Origin: Sphingomonas natans
GTDB lineage: Bacteria > Pseudomonadota > Alphaproteobacteria > Sphingomonadales > Sphingomonadaceae
Assembly: GCF_030546695.1 (NCBI RefSeq)
Contig: NZ_JAUOTP010000004.1
Span: 124,001 to 188,000, forward strand
DNA: 64,000 bases
Reading direction: 5' to 3'
Shown here: in pieces, positions 44,119 through 54,900 of the stretch
Numbering within the stretch: the stretch's first letter is position 1
How the letters are laid out: each line of letters opens with the position of its first letter
The notes under the pieces: generated by a model
Database searches by the model: none
What the model saw: only the letters and a program-made list of their open reading frames with translations
Told to the model about the DNA's origin: nothing
Program-made: the position numbers and the translations under genes

Positions 44119-46026
44119 TCAGATCTCGACCTGGCTGCCGAGCTCGACGACGCGATTGGTGGGCAGCCGGAAGAATTCCATCGCGCTTTCGGCGTTGCGG
44201 ACCATCCACGCGAACAGATGCTCGCGCCACAAGGCCATTCCGGGCCGCGCCGACGGGATCAAAGTCTGGCGGCTGAGGAAATAGCTCGTTTCCATCTGCT
44301 TGAACGGGCCGCCGCAAATCGCGCGCGTGCCGAGCGCCGCGGGAACGTTCATCTCCTCCATGAAGCCGTAGCGCAGGAAGACGCGGAAGAAGCCTTCGCT
44401 GAGTTCCTCTACGGCGATCCGGCGGTCCTCGCTCACATAGGGCGTCTGCTCGATGATGAGCGTCAGGATCAGGTTGCGCGCGTGCAGCACCTTGTTGTGC
44501 TTCACATTGTGCAGCAGCGCGGGCGGGATGCCCTCGCGCGCCGACGACAGGAAGATCGCGGTGCCCGAGACGCGCTCCAGCCGCGGCGAGGCGGAGGCGA
44601 TGAACAGCTCGACGGCCATCGCATCCTCGGCAACGCGCGCGCGCACCAGGCCCCGTCCCTTCGCCCAGGTCGTCAGGATGATGAAGACGATCGCGGCGAC
44701 GAGCAGGGGAAACCAGCCCCCATCGGGAATTTTGGTGACGTTCGAGGCGAAATAGAGCCCGTCGACGAGCAGGAACGCGCCCGTCGCCAGACCCGCAATC
44801 ACTGGTGGCCATTTCCAGACGGTGAAGGTCAGCACGCCCAGCATGCAGGCGGTGATGAACATCGTTCCCGTCACCGCGATGCCATAAGCGGCAGCGAGGT
44901 TGGACGAGCTCCGGAAGCCGATCGTGATCATCACCACCGCCACCAGCAGCAGCCAGTTGACGAGCGGCATGTAGATCTGGCCGGCCGCGGTCGCGCTCGT
45001 GTTGATGATCTTGAGGCGCGGCAGGAAGCCGAGCTGGATCGCCTGCTGCGTGACTGAGAAGGCGCCCGAGATCACCGCCTGGCTGGCAATCACCGTCGCG
45101 ATCGTCGCGAGGATCACGAGCGGCAGGCGCAGCTGATCGGGCGCCAGCAGGAAGAACGGATTGGCGATCGCCTCCGGCCGGCCGAGCAGAAGCGCGCCCT
45201 GCCCCAGATAATTGAGCATCAGGCAGGGAAAAGCGACGTAGAGCCACGAGACGCTGATCGCCTTGCGCCCGAAATGCCCCATGTCGGCATAGAGGGCCTC
45301 CGCGCCCGTAACCGACAGCACCACTGAGCCGAGCGCGAGGAAGGCGAGCTTCGGATCGAGCAGGAAGAAGCGCACCGCCCAGCGCGGATCGAGGCTCGCG
45401 ACGATCTCCGGCCGCGCGGCGATGCTCATCGCGCCCAGCACCGCGATGACGAGGAAGTAGAAGACCATGATCGGGCCGAACAGCGCGCCGACCCGCGCCG
45501 TGCCGCGCGACTGGATCGCGAACAGCCCGATCAGCACGAGGATCGAGATGGGCAGAACGAGATTGGCGAGCGCGGGTTCGACGACGACGAGGCCCTCCAC
45601 CGCCGACAGCACCGATATGGCGGGGGTGATGATCGCATCGCCGTAGAAGAGCGCGGTCGCGCTCACGCCGAGGATCGCGATGATCGGCGTCCACGTCCGC
45701 GCGCCCATCGATCGCGTCACCAGCGCCAGCAAGGCGAGGCTCCCGCCCTCGCCCTCATTGTCGGCGCGCAGGATGATCAGCACATATTTGATCGTGACGA
45801 TCAGCATCATCGTCCAGAAGACGAGGCTCAGCACGCCGAACAGATGCGGCGCATCCACCACCAGCGGATGATGGCCGGTGAAGCTCTCCTTCAGCGCATA
45901 AAGAGGCGAGGTGCCGATATCGCCGAACACCACGCCGATCGCGCCGAGCGCGAGCGGAAGCTGCCGGCGGCCGCCGTGATCGGTATCGGGGTGAGGGCTG
46001 GCGGACTCCGCCGGGGACAAGTTCAT
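44119..46026 (-). CDS. kup: Low-affinity potassium uptake protein Kup
   Basis: 635 residues. The family motif GVVFGDIGTSPLYALKE begins the first span, and GEGGSLALLALV follows. About 12 membrane spans, then a C-terminal cytosolic domain ending in the typical VELGSQVEI. It imports K+, probably by H+ symport. A family D-like repeat cluster lies upstream. Confidence 0.96.
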   Translation of the reverse strand: MNLSPAESASPHPDTDHGGRRQLPLALGAIGVVFGDIGTSPLYALKESFTGHHPLVVDAPHLFGVLSLVFWTMMLIVTIKYVLIILRADNEGEGGSLALLALVTRSMGARTWTPIIAILGVSATALFYGDAIITPAISVLSAVEGLVVVEPALANLVLPISILVLIGLFAIQSRGTARVGALFGPIMVFYFLVIAVLGAMSIAARPEIVASLDPRWAVRFFLLDPKLAFLALGSVVLSVTGAEALYADMGHFGRKAISVSWLYVAFPCLMLNYLGQGALLLGRPEAIANPFFLLAPDQLRLPLVILATIATVIASQAVISGAFSVTQQAIQLGFLPRLKIINTSATAAGQIYMPLVNWLLLVAVVMITIGFRSSSNLAAAYGIAVTGTMFITACMLGVLTFTVWKWPPVIAGLATGAFLLVDGLYFASNVTKIPDGGWFPLLVAAIVFIILTTWAKGRGLVRARVAEDAMAVELFIASASPRLERVSGTAIFLSSAREGIPPALLHNVKHNKVLHARNLILTLIIEQTPYVSEDRRIAVEELSEGFFRVFLRYGFMEEMNVPAALGTRAICGGPFKQMETSYFLSRQTLIPSARPGMALWREHLFAWMVRNAESAMEFFRLPTNRVVELGSQVEI

Positions 46027-46103
46027 CAGGACCGTATTCGCACCCGCACAACGCAGGCGGCGGCCCTATGCTCCTGCCCGCGCTGAAAAGCGATAGATCT
46101 CGA

Positions 46104-46214
46104 TCCTCCCCGGCACGGGGAGGTGGCGTCGCGAAGCGACGACGGAGGGGGCCATCAAGCGGCGAGCCCCCTCCACCATGCTGCGCATGGTCCCCCTCCC
46201 CGTGTCGGGGAGGA
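46104..46214. repeat. Multi-hairpin intergenic element (family D related)
   Basis: Five short palindromes in a row: CCTCCCCGGCACGGGGAGG, GTCGCGAAGCGAC, a GGGGGC / GCCCCC pair, ACCATGCTGCGCATGGT and CCTCCCCGTGTCGGGGAGG. It lies between kup and the metalloprotease 3' end. The rest of 46027-46222 holds nothing named. Confidence 0.8.
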
Positions 46215-46222
46215 ACTTTGAA

Positions 46223-48739
46223 TTACAAAGGCGCGCCCGGATTGACCGTGTAGCGCGAACGCGGCGAACCGCCCCAATCCGGCACGGCGGTCTTCGGTGC
46301 CCATTTGGCGGGCTCCTCCAGATAGCGTTCGATGTCGCGCGCACTCTGGCGATAGAAGCCGCTCGTCAGCGGATCGCCGTCCTTCTTGCCCTTCAACTCG
46401 CCCGCCAGCGACGCGAGCCGATCGAGCGCATAAGCGCGCGCCTCGGGCGACGTGTCCTTGGCCGCGCCGAGGATCATCATCGAATCCAGCGCCGCCGCCT
46501 GCGTGGCGCGCAGCACGGCGCGCTCCTCGGCCGTGCCCGTCGCGCTCGCGTGCCAGGTCTTGGCGAGCACCGCATCGAACACCTCGGGCAAGGTCACCGC
46601 ACCGGCCTGCCGCGCCTGCAGCGCAACCAGCCGCGCCGCACGGTCCGGATTGAACAAAGGCTCCAGCACCATCCCCGCCAGGATCCGCGCCGCGCGCAGC
46701 TGATCGAACATGTCGTCCTTCGACAGATCCTCCTTGCCATTGTCCGGATCGGGGGTCAGCTGGACGAGCAGGCTTTCCGGCAAAACGAGGTTCTTCGGCT
46801 CGATGATGTCCATCAGCCCGTCGAGCGTCTCGTGCTGCAGCTTGGTCGGGATGAACTCGGTCGGCGGCAGCGTCTCGCCCTTCACGACGATGTTGGTGAA
46901 GATGCCGCCGATATATTTGACGCCGCTGTCGATCGCCCAGCGCTGGTGGAGATAGACCATCCACAGCCGCGCATCGCGCAGATTGCCGACCGGCTCGTCC
47001 GCCTTCAACATGTTCTGCCCATAGGTAGCGAGCATGATCTTGCGCGCCTCCGCGGTCTCGTGGAGATATTCGGTCGGCGTCGCGCGATCGTCATAGGCGG
47101 TCCAGCGCGGATCGTCCGATGGCGTGTAGATGAGATTGTGCGCGCGCATGTCGGCGATGATTGCGTCGAGCCCGGCCTTCTCCTGCGCCGGTGCGAACGG
47201 CGTGTAGGCGTAGCGCACCATATATTTGTCATACTCGCCGATCTGCTTCTGGAACGCTTCCGACAGATCGAGCTTGCCGTTGGTGACCTTCACGCGCGGG
47301 CTCGGATATTCCATCACCGACGCCTGATTGTTGAGGCTCGACGCGAAATTGTGGCCGAAGCCGATCGAGTGGCCGAGCTCATGCGCGGTCAGCAAGGCCT
47401 GGCGCTCGAGGATCATGTCGCGCTGGCCCTTGGGCATCGCGTTCCACACGTCTGGGCTGGAGAGGATCGACGGATCGGCGATGTCGATGCCCGTGCCGTC
47501 CGCGGGCAGCCCGCCCGAATAGGCATCGTAGAAATTGCCGATCGTGCGGATGCGGAAGCTGTCCATGTGCGTCTTGGTGCCGATGAGCTCGCCGGTGCGC
47601 GGGTCGCGATAGCTGCCGCCGGACGAAAAGCCGCGCTCGTCGCGGTCGATCCACAATACCGTCGGGTAGCGGATATCCATCGGGTCCACGTCGGCCGGCA
47701 GATCCAGCGCGACGATCGCATTCTTGAAGCCCGCCGCCTCGAACGCCTTGTTCCACCACAACAGCCCCTGCTTCATCGCGAAGCGGATCGGATCGGGGAT
47801 CGCCGTGTCGAAATAGAAGGTGATCGGCTTGACCGGCTCGCTGAGCGCGGCCGACGGATCCTTCTTCTCCAGCCGATAGCGGCCGATGAAGCCGCCGCCC
47901 GGGGCATCGTCGGGCAGCTTGCTGAAGTCCTTGAAACGTCCGCCCAAGCCCACGCCGATGCGCGGATCGCCGTCGCGCGGCCGGAAATTGCCGATCGCGG
48001 GCGGGCGCAGGAAGCTGTGGTGGATCCGCATCGTCACCGTCTTGGCATCGGGCGTGACGACGCGGATCAGATTGCCCGGCGCGTCGCCCGAAAAGGTCGC
48101 GACCGTCTCGATCTCGGTATTGTCGGGGAAGGCCTTCATCCGCTTGGGATAGAAAGCGAAGCGCGCGGGATCGTAGCGGAACGCGCCCTGGTTGCTGCGC
48201 CGCATGTCCGCCTCGATATTGGCGGCGTCGCGATTGAACAGGGCCGTCGCGTCGACCATCACCTTGCCGCCCGCCTCGCTCTCGATCGGCAGCGCGGCGA
48301 GGACCGAGGTCGGGAAGCTGTCCGCGACATTCTGCTTGGCCGCGGCCGAGCCGTTGACCGAGCGGTAGGCGAGGTTCTGCTCCTCGACGAGCACCTTCTG
48401 CCCGGCGCGGACGAAGTGGATGACCATGCTTTCCTGCACGCCGCGATCGAACGGCAATTCCACCTCGCCGCCGCCCGTTGCCGCCGAGACGAAATAGAGC
48501 ACGTCGCTGTCGAACGCGGGCACCTCAATCAGCACCTTGTTCTTCGCGGCATCGAAGGTGAAGGGCACATAGCCATCCGCGTGCATCGGCGCCGGGCCGG
48601 CGCGGGCGGACGTATCGTCGCCACCCTTTTTGGGCGGTGCCGCGAGCGCCATGCCGCCCAGCCCCAGCAGGGCTATCGCCGCGCAGCCCGTGCGCAACAG
48701 GTGGATGGCGCGCCGTCCGGCGGTCTCGTTTGGCATCAT
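46223..48739 (-). CDS. Large exported zinc-dependent metalloprotease (DUF4953/DUF5117 type)
   Basis: 838 residues. Signal peptide (LLRTGCAAIALLGLGGMALAA). The zinc site HELGHSIGFGHNF is a metzincin-like HExxHxxGxxH, with a Met-turn-like ASVMEYPSPR about 25 residues later. The upstream region WIDRDERGFSSGGSYRDPRT and the long N-terminal domain agree with DUF5117/DUF4953 zinc-dependent metalloproteases of Gram-negatives. Expected in the periplasm or outside. Substrates are unknown. Confidence 0.93.
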   Translation of the reverse strand: MMPNETAGRRAIHLLRTGCAAIALLGLGGMALAAPPKKGGDDTSARAGPAPMHADGYVPFTFDAAKNKVLIEVPAFDSDVLYFVSAATGGGEVELPFDRGVQESMVIHFVRAGQKVLVEEQNLAYRSVNGSAAAKQNVADSFPTSVLAALPIESEAGGKVMVDATALFNRDAANIEADMRRSNQGAFRYDPARFAFYPKRMKAFPDNTEIETVATFSGDAPGNLIRVVTPDAKTVTMRIHHSFLRPPAIGNFRPRDGDPRIGVGLGGRFKDFSKLPDDAPGGGFIGRYRLEKKDPSAALSEPVKPITFYFDTAIPDPIRFAMKQGLLWWNKAFEAAGFKNAIVALDLPADVDPMDIRYPTVLWIDRDERGFSSGGSYRDPRTGELIGTKTHMDSFRIRTIGNFYDAYSGGLPADGTGIDIADPSILSSPDVWNAMPKGQRDMILERQALLTAHELGHSIGFGHNFASSLNNQASVMEYPSPRVKVTNGKLDLSEAFQKQIGEYDKYMVRYAYTPFAPAQEKAGLDAIIADMRAHNLIYTPSDDPRWTAYDDRATPTEYLHETAEARKIMLATYGQNMLKADEPVGNLRDARLWMVYLHQRWAIDSGVKYIGGIFTNIVVKGETLPPTEFIPTKLQHETLDGLMDIIEPKNLVLPESLLVQLTPDPDNGKEDLSKDDMFDQLRAARILAGMVLEPLFNPDRAARLVALQARQAGAVTLPEVFDAVLAKTWHASATGTAEERAVLRATQAAALDSMMILGAAKDTSPEARAYALDRLASLAGELKGKKDGDPLTSGFYRQSARDIERYLEEPAKWAPKTAVPDWGGSPRSRYTVNPGAPL

Positions 48740-48956
48740 GGCTTTGGCTCCGAGGATATCTTGGGCGACTCTCTCCCAAGAGCCGGCCCAGTCAGCCTAG
48801 CAGACACGCGCGAGGCAGTTCCCATCATTATTGCGGCGATAGACGCGTTTGCGATCGAAATGCGGCGCTAACTTCGGCGTCTCTGACGTTTTCCCGTCGC
48901 TGTTTCAGCTCTGACACATGATCCCGCAACGGCCGCAGCTCACGGGAGCCACGCTT

Positions 48957-49358
48957 TCAGCCTTTCCGCGCGTCGAAGGCGCAACGCGCAGCGTCCACGA
49001 TCGCCAGATTGCGCTCGGCCCAGATCCACACACCGCAAAAGGCCTCGCCGAGACTATGGCCGAGCGCGGTGAGCCGATAGTCGACGCGCGGCGGCACCAC
49101 CGCATGAACGGTGCGGATGACGAGCCCGTCTCGCTCCATGGCGCGCAGCGTCTGCGTCAGCATCTTCTGGCTGACCCCGGTCACCGCGCGAGCCAATTGC
49201 GTAAAGCGCAGCTCGCCTTGCTCCTCCAGCACTTCCAGCACGAGCATCGTCCATTTGTCGGCGACGCGGCCGATCAGCTCATGGACGAGCGCCTCGACAC
49301 GGGGATCCACGTCCTGCTCTGCAATGCCCGGCGCGCGCTCAGCGATCACATCCGCCAC
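48957..49358 (-). CDS. HxlR family transcription regulator
   Basis: 133 residues from GTG 49358, supported by AAGGAG 5 bases upstream; an ATG two codons in lacks this. Winged-helix HxlR features: VADKWTMLVLEVLEE, LRFTQLARAVTGVSQKMLTQ and the wing VHAVVPPRVDYRLTALG. Divergently arranged with the SDR gene, its probable target. Common HxlR proteins sense electrophiles or redox through a Cys; here a Cys lies late (AFCGVW). Confidence 0.93.
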   Translation of the reverse strand: MADVIAERAPGIAEQDVDPRVEALVHELIGRVADKWTMLVLEVLEEQGELRFTQLARAVTGVSQKMLTQTLRAMERDGLVIRTVHAVVPPRVDYRLTALGHSLGEAFCGVWIWAERNLAIVDAARCAFDARKG

Positions 49359-49465
49359 ACGCTCTCCTTTTGGTACGTATAAATCTTTCTGGTGCCTTCT
49401 TTCGATCCGGCAGCACCGGCCTAGATCACCCGCATCGCCCGACTACGCAAGCAGGAGCAGCCTTC
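49359..49465. promoter_or_regulatory. Divergent HxlR/SDR promoter region
   Basis: 107 bases. The first part has GGTACGTATAAAT and a related GGTGCC 15 bases on, the sort of half-site an HxlR dimer could bind. GTATAAAT could serve as a -10 for either direction. Assignment is tentative. Confidence 0.4.
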
Positions 49466-50209
49466 ATGAAACTCACCGGCAACACGATCCTCATCACCGG
49501 CGGCGGATCGGGCATCGGCCGCGCGCTGGCGCACAGCTGGCATGATCTGGGCAATCACGTGATCGTCGCGGGCCGCCGGCAGGAGGCGCTGGACGAGACG
49601 ATCGCCGGCCGCAGCGGAATGTCCGCGATGATCCTCGACGTCGAAAAGCCCGAGGCGATCGAAGCCTTCGCCGCCGAGCTCGTCGCCGCGCATCCCGCAC
49701 TGAATGTGCTCATCAACAATGCCGGGATCATGGATCGCGAGGATCTCACCGCGCGGCGCGATCTCGCCAGCGCGGAAGCAACGATCGTCACCAATCTGCT
49801 CGGCCCGATCCGCCTGACCGACGCGCTCGTCGATCATCTGCGCGCGCAGTCCGACGCCGCGATCGTCAACACTTCGTCGGGCCTCGCCTTCGTACCGCTG
49901 AAGGGCGCACCGACCTATTCGGCGACGAAGGCCGCGATCCATTCCTACACGATCTCGCTGCGCGAGCAGCTCAAGGGCCTGATCGAGGTGATCGAACTCG
50001 CCCCGCCCGCCGTCCGCACCGATCTCACTCCCGGCCAGGCGACGCGCGAAGGCTATATGCCGCTCGATGCCTATATCGACGAGGTGATGGCTTTGTTCGC
50101 GGAAACGCCGACGCCTGAGGAGATCCTCGTCAAGGCGGTCCACTTCCTGCGCGATGCCGAAGCGGAAGGCCGCTTCCCCGCCGCGCTGGCCGCGGTCGGC
50201 GCGCTCTGA
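49466..50209 (+). CDS. Short-chain dehydrogenase/reductase (DltE-like)
   Basis: 247 residues from ATG 49466 (GCAGGAGC upstream). Cofactor loop TGGGSGIGRAL, NNAGIM, catalytic Ser in NTSSGLAFVP, and YSATKAA (YxxxK). NADP preference is hinted by AGRRQEAL. The HxlR-SDR divergent pair is a common cassette, often for aldehyde or electrophile reduction. Followed by a 13-bp hairpin. Confidence 0.93.
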   Translation: MKLTGNTILITGGGSGIGRALAHSWHDLGNHVIVAGRRQEALDETIAGRSGMSAMILDVEKPEAIEAFAAELVAAHPALNVLINNAGIMDREDLTARRDLASAEATIVTNLLGPIRLTDALVDHLRAQSDAAIVNTSSGLAFVPLKGAPTYSATKAAIHSYTISLREQLKGLIEVIELAPPAVRTDLTPGQATREGYMPLDAYIDEVMALFAETPTPEEILVKAVHFLRDAEAEGRFPAALAAVGAL

Positions 50210-50221
50210 ATCACAGAATGA

Positions 50222-50260
50222 CCCCGGTCCGTCGAAAAGGGATGAAACGACGGACCGGGG
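50222..50260. terminator. Strong hairpin between convergent genes
   Basis: Perfect 13-base arms CCCCGGTCCGTCG / CGACGGACCGGGG around a 13-base A-rich loop. It lies between the SDR stop and the M20 stop. No T-run on either side, so it may be a Rho-dependent or 3'-end protection structure. Confidence 0.55.
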
Positions 50261-50273
50261 GGACGGCGGGCGA

Positions 50274-51866
50274 TCAGCCGCCCGTCGTGTTCAGGTTCGG
50301 ATATTTGATGCCGAGCTGGTCGAGATAGGTCGGATACTTGCTCGGATCGTAATAGAATTTCTCCATCTGCGGTCGCAGCTTGTCCATCACGTCCTTGTTC
50401 AGCCAGATCGCCGGCGTGTCCTTGGCGGTGATGACGGGATCATATTTCTGATCCTTGAACTGGACCGTCTTCTGGAAGGTCTTGGCGTCGGCGATCAGCT
50501 TCGGCGTGGTCATCAGATCGAGCACCGTCATCGCCACCGCCTTGGCGCCCGCGACCGCGCCTTTGTGCGCGATCGGCGTCGCCATCGCGATCGCGCTGGT
50601 CTTGTTGTGGCCGATCATGCTCGGGATATTCGAGGGGAAGCGGATCGTGATCGTCGGCACCGTCCACATGATGTCGCCGATATCGTCCGATCCGCCGCCG
50701 GTCGGCACGCGCGCCTCATAAGGTCCGCCGAGCGGGGTCACCGTCGTGCTGAGCGGCTTGATCTGCCGCTTCTGCGCGGTCTGCACCGCCTTCGTGAACG
50801 CCTGGTCGTCGGCCGACCATTTCGGCATGCCGACCGCATTGATGTTCGCCCAGGCGGCCTCCGCCATCGGCTTGTTGCCATAATTGGGCGCCGCATAGCC
50901 CAGCACCTGGTGCGTCACGGTCGTGTCGGTCGCCTTGGCGGCGGCCTCGGCGATCTCGTTGCCCGTCTCGTAGAGCTTGCGCGTCGCGTCGAAGCCGAAC
51001 TCGCGGAAATAATACCAGACCGAGGCCTTGTCGGGCACGACGTTGGGCTGGCCGCCGCCATTGGTGATCACATAATGCGAGCGCTGCGAGATCGGCAGAT
51101 GCTCGCGCCGGAAATTCCAGGCGGTGTCCATGATCTCGACGCCGTCGAGCGCCGACCGGCCGTCCCAGGGATCGCCCGCGGCATGCGCGGTGCGGCCGTG
51201 AAACGTATATTCCACCGAGACGAGCGCGTTCGATCCGCCCATCCCCCAGCCGGTCGAGAAATCGCTGGAGACGTGCGTGAAGATGTTGGCGTCGACACCC
51301 TTGAACAGCCCGTCGCGCACATAATAAGCCTTGGTCGCGAGCAGCTCCTCGGCGATGCCCGGCCACAGCATCAGACGGCCCTGGATGTGGTTCTTCTCCA
51401 TGACAGCCTTCACCGCGATCGCGGCGGCGATCTGGAGCGGCATGCCGCTATTATGACCTTCGCCATGGCCCGGCGCGCCCTCCACCATCGGCTTCAGCGT
51501 CGGCGTGCCCGGATATTGCGAGGTGCCGAGCAGGCAATCCTCGTCCGAGCCCAGGGCGATCAGCGGGCCGCCCGTACCCCAGGTCGCAGTCCACGCGCTC
51601 GGGATCCCAGCGACGCCCTTGGTGATCTTGAAGCCGTTCTTCTCGAGGATCGCGGTCAGATATTCCTGCGTCTTGAATTCCTGGAAGCCGGGCTCGGCGA
51701 AGCTGAACACGCTGTCGACCATCTCCTGGACGAGCTTGGCATGCGCATCGATGTTCGCGGCGGCATCGGCCTTCATCGCGGGCGGCGCGGCGGCGTGCGC
51801 GGCGCCGAGCGGCAGCGCGCCGGCGAGCATCGTGGCCGCGAACAGCGCGAGGCGGGAAGCTTTCAT
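50274..51866 (-). CDS. M20 family amidohydrolase (AbgB-like), exported
   Basis: 530 residues from ATG 51866 with GGAGATGACCCC upstream. Signal peptide (LALFAATMLAGALPLGAAHA). Metal-site regions: GSDEDCLLGTSQYPG, GHGEGHNSGM, IAEELLATKAYY and HVSSDFSTGWGMGG, then the dimer domain. It resembles aminobenzoyl-glutamate hydrolase and related aminoacylases, which split an amide on an acylated amino acid. It lies 122 bases downstream of the TonB receptor gene on the same strand, but with a terminator between. Confidence 0.92.
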   Translation of the reverse strand: MKASRLALFAATMLAGALPLGAAHAAAPPAMKADAAANIDAHAKLVQEMVDSVFSFAEPGFQEFKTQEYLTAILEKNGFKITKGVAGIPSAWTATWGTGGPLIALGSDEDCLLGTSQYPGTPTLKPMVEGAPGHGEGHNSGMPLQIAAAIAVKAVMEKNHIQGRLMLWPGIAEELLATKAYYVRDGLFKGVDANIFTHVSSDFSTGWGMGGSNALVSVEYTFHGRTAHAAGDPWDGRSALDGVEIMDTAWNFRREHLPISQRSHYVITNGGGQPNVVPDKASVWYYFREFGFDATRKLYETGNEIAEAAAKATDTTVTHQVLGYAAPNYGNKPMAEAAWANINAVGMPKWSADDQAFTKAVQTAQKRQIKPLSTTVTPLGGPYEARVPTGGGSDDIGDIMWTVPTITIRFPSNIPSMIGHNKTSAIAMATPIAHKGAVAGAKAVAMTVLDLMTTPKLIADAKTFQKTVQFKDQKYDPVITAKDTPAIWLNKDVMDKLRPQMEKFYYDPSKYPTYLDQLGIKYPNLNTTGG

Positions 51867-51937
51867 GGGGTCATCTCCGGATCGAAATATCGGCCCGGCG
51901 CCCGCCGGGTCGCGAGTGACGCAAAAGTGCACGGCAC

Positions 51938-51976
51938 AAAAAGAAACCGGGCGGAGCCTATTAAGGCCCCGCCCGG
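51938..51976 (-). terminator. Rho-independent terminator of the TonB receptor gene
   Basis: On the minus strand, a 13-pair stem (CCGGGCGG-x-GCCT and its partner, one mismatch) with an ATTA-type loop is followed by TTTCTTTTT. It starts 12 bases after the receptor stop codon. Confidence 0.9.
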
Positions 51977-51988
51977 CGGAGGGTCGGA

Positions 51989-54900
51989 TCAGTAAGCGAC
52001 GCGGATGCCCATGCGATAGACACGGCCCAGAACGTCGTAGAGGTTCCGGTTGGTCTGCGGATAGGCCGGCGTGTTGTTGCCGGTCGGGCCGTTGGCGACG
52101 AGCACCGGGTTCGAGTTCAGCAAGTTGTTGATCTTGCCGAAGATCTCGACCTTGGTCGGCCCGACGTTGAGCTTGTAGCTGGCCGAAACGTCGAAATACC
52201 AGGCGCCGGGGATCGTGTTGTCGTTGATCGTCGTCTGCGTGCTGTTCGAGAGCGGGCAGGCACTCGTGCACTCGACGAACTCCTGGCTATACTTGCCCGA
52301 GCTTACGCCGCGCGCCACCAGCTGCCCACTGAACGGACCCTGATCCCAGCCTGCCGACAGACGATAGGTCCAGTTCGGAACGCTGCCATTGTTGTTGCCG
52401 GCGCTGTCGGTGACCGGGTTGATGCCGTTGTTCGTCAGATAGTTGATATAGTGGGTCGCCAGCGCGCGCAGGGTAAGCGCGCCCTCATCGATACGCGTGC
52501 GGTAGCTCGCCTCGATATCGATGCCCTCGGTCTTCACCGATGCGAAGTTCTGGTAATAAAGGTTGATGCCGGTGATGGCCGAGGCGATATTCGCCGGGCC
52601 GGCCGCAAGACCGTTCGCCGTCTGGATCTGGCTGCAATATTGCGGCTGGTTGTCACGATAGCACAGGTTGACGATGTTCTGCGCGCTGATCGCGTCGATC
52701 GCCCCCTTCAGGTTGATCTTGTAATAATCGACCGAGGCCGCGAAGCCGCGCAGGAAGCGTGGCGTGATCACCGCGCCGCCACCGTAGGTCTTGGCCACTT
52801 CCGGCGTCAGCGGCGTCGCCGCGTTGCCGATGACCGAACCGTAGGTGTTCTCGAAGAAATTGTCCGAGCGGGTCGTGCCGTTGGCGAGCGGAACGCTGAT
52901 CGCATTCGAGCGGCCGACGATCGAGAACAGCTCCTGAAGGCTTGGCGCCCGGATGTCGCGGGAAACCGTGCCGCGCAGCTTGAGGTCCTCGATGATCTGA
53001 TAGGTGCCGCCCACCTTCCAGGTGTTGACCGTGCCCGAGGTCGAATAATTGGTGTGGCGGAACGCACCGTTCAGGTCAGCGCCCTTGAACAGCGGGATCA
53101 CCGTCTCGGCGAAGACTTCCTTCACGTTATACGAACCGAAGGTGGGGAAGTAGTTGCCGTAGATCCACTTGGCGACGCCCTTGTCGGGGCCGGTCTGATC
53201 GACCGAGAATTGCGGATCCACCGAACCCGAGATCGATTCCTTGCGATATTCGCCGCCGAGGGTCAGCGAGACCGGGCCTGCCCACAGGTCGAACAGTTCC
53301 GGTGCCGAGATGTTGGCGCCGGCGAAGGTCTGCTTCAGCGTCTGCTCGCGCAAAGGCTGGTTGCCGCCGTTGAAGATATAGTTGAGCGCGGCCGGCGAGA
53401 CATTGTTGCCGAAGCGGTTGATCGGCACGCAGCTGTCGCCCGGATGGGTCAGCGTGTAGCGGCAGGCGATGCTGCCGAGCGCCAGGCCCGACGTGCCGAC
53501 ATTGGCGGCGGTGACGGTCACGGCATCTGTCGCGCGCGACAGATACTGCGTCTGATAGGTGTTGATCAGCTGCTCGTCGGTCTTGGCGATGCCCTTCTGG
53601 CCGAACACTTCATATTTGAAGGCACGGTTGGCCACCTCGAACTGACCGCTGCCGCCCAGCACGTAGCGATAGACTTCGCGGGTATTGGCGCTGCCCTGAG
53701 CGGGAATGCCGTCATTGCCGAAGCCGACCGAGACCGAGGTCAGATTGGCGGCCGCCATCGCGGTCTTCACCGACTGCGGCAGGAAGGCATTGTCGTTCTG
53801 GATCGTGACGCCCGTCGAATAGGTCGCCTGATAATAGCTGACGCCGTGATATTTGGCGTACGAAGCCTGACCGTAGATTTCGAGCGCGTCGGAGAACTTC
53901 CAGCTTACGCGGCCGAAGGCGGTCTTGCGCTCTTCGTCGGGGATCAGCGTCGAGCTGTCATTGTGATAGGCGCGCGTCGTCAGCCAATCGTTGCCGACCA
54001 GCCACTGACCGGAAATCGCGGTGGTCGGGAAGTTCAGGCGGCTGGTGCCGGCGGCCAGGCCGTTGGCGACGATCTGCCCGTTGGCACCATCGGTGAAGTA
54101 TACGCCGCGCAGCGCGCCCGACGTGATCAGGCCGCCCGGGGTCGAGCCGGACAGGCCGACGCTGGAGGCGACGATCTGTTCTGGCAGGCCATTGTCGGAA
54201 ACGCGCACGCCGTTGACGGTGGTGGCGACATAGGCCGGATTGACGATCCGGAAGTAGCCGTAATTGTTCCAGGGACGGTCGATCGTGTGCTGACCGGCCT
54301 GGGTGAAGAACTCGCCCGATGCCAGGATATGGCCTTGTCCGTCGGGGCCGAAATCGGTGCCCGCGGTGATCGAGGCCTTGTGGTTCTGGCCATCGCCATA
54401 ATCGGTGATGCCGAACTCGTAATCGGCCTTCACACCCTTGTAGGAGCGATCAAGGATGAAGTTGACGACGCCCGAGACGGCGTCCGAACCGTAGGCCGAC
54501 GAAGCACCGCCGGTCACGACTTCCACGCGCTGGATCAGCGACTGGGGGAAGGTGTTGACGTCGACGACGCCGTTGCCCGCGGACGCCACCGAGCGGATGC
54601 CGTCGAACAGGACGAGCGTGCGGTTCGAGCCGAGGTTGCGCAGATTGACGGTCGCGATGCCGGCCTGGCCATTCGAGAGCGCGCCGTTCGAGTTGGCGGC
54701 GGTCGCCGAGCCGCGCACGGCGGGGAGCGTGTTGACGAAATCAGTGATGTTCGCGGGCACTTCGGCCGCGATTTCCTTGCTGCTGATCACGCTGACGGGG
54801 GTCGGTGCACTATAACCGTCGCGAACGATGCGCGTGCCGGTGACGGTGATCTCGCCTTCGTTGGCGGGCGTCGGCGCTTCGGATGCGAGCGAGGTGCGCT

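Noticed and set aside
46104..46214. CRISPR-like array
   Set aside because: The palindromes differ from each other and there are no equal spacers.
46178..48871. An 897-codon plus-strand frame opposite the large metalloprotease
   Set aside because: Low-complexity charged sequence with no fold signature; the opposite strand has a signal peptide and HELGHSIGFGH zinc site.
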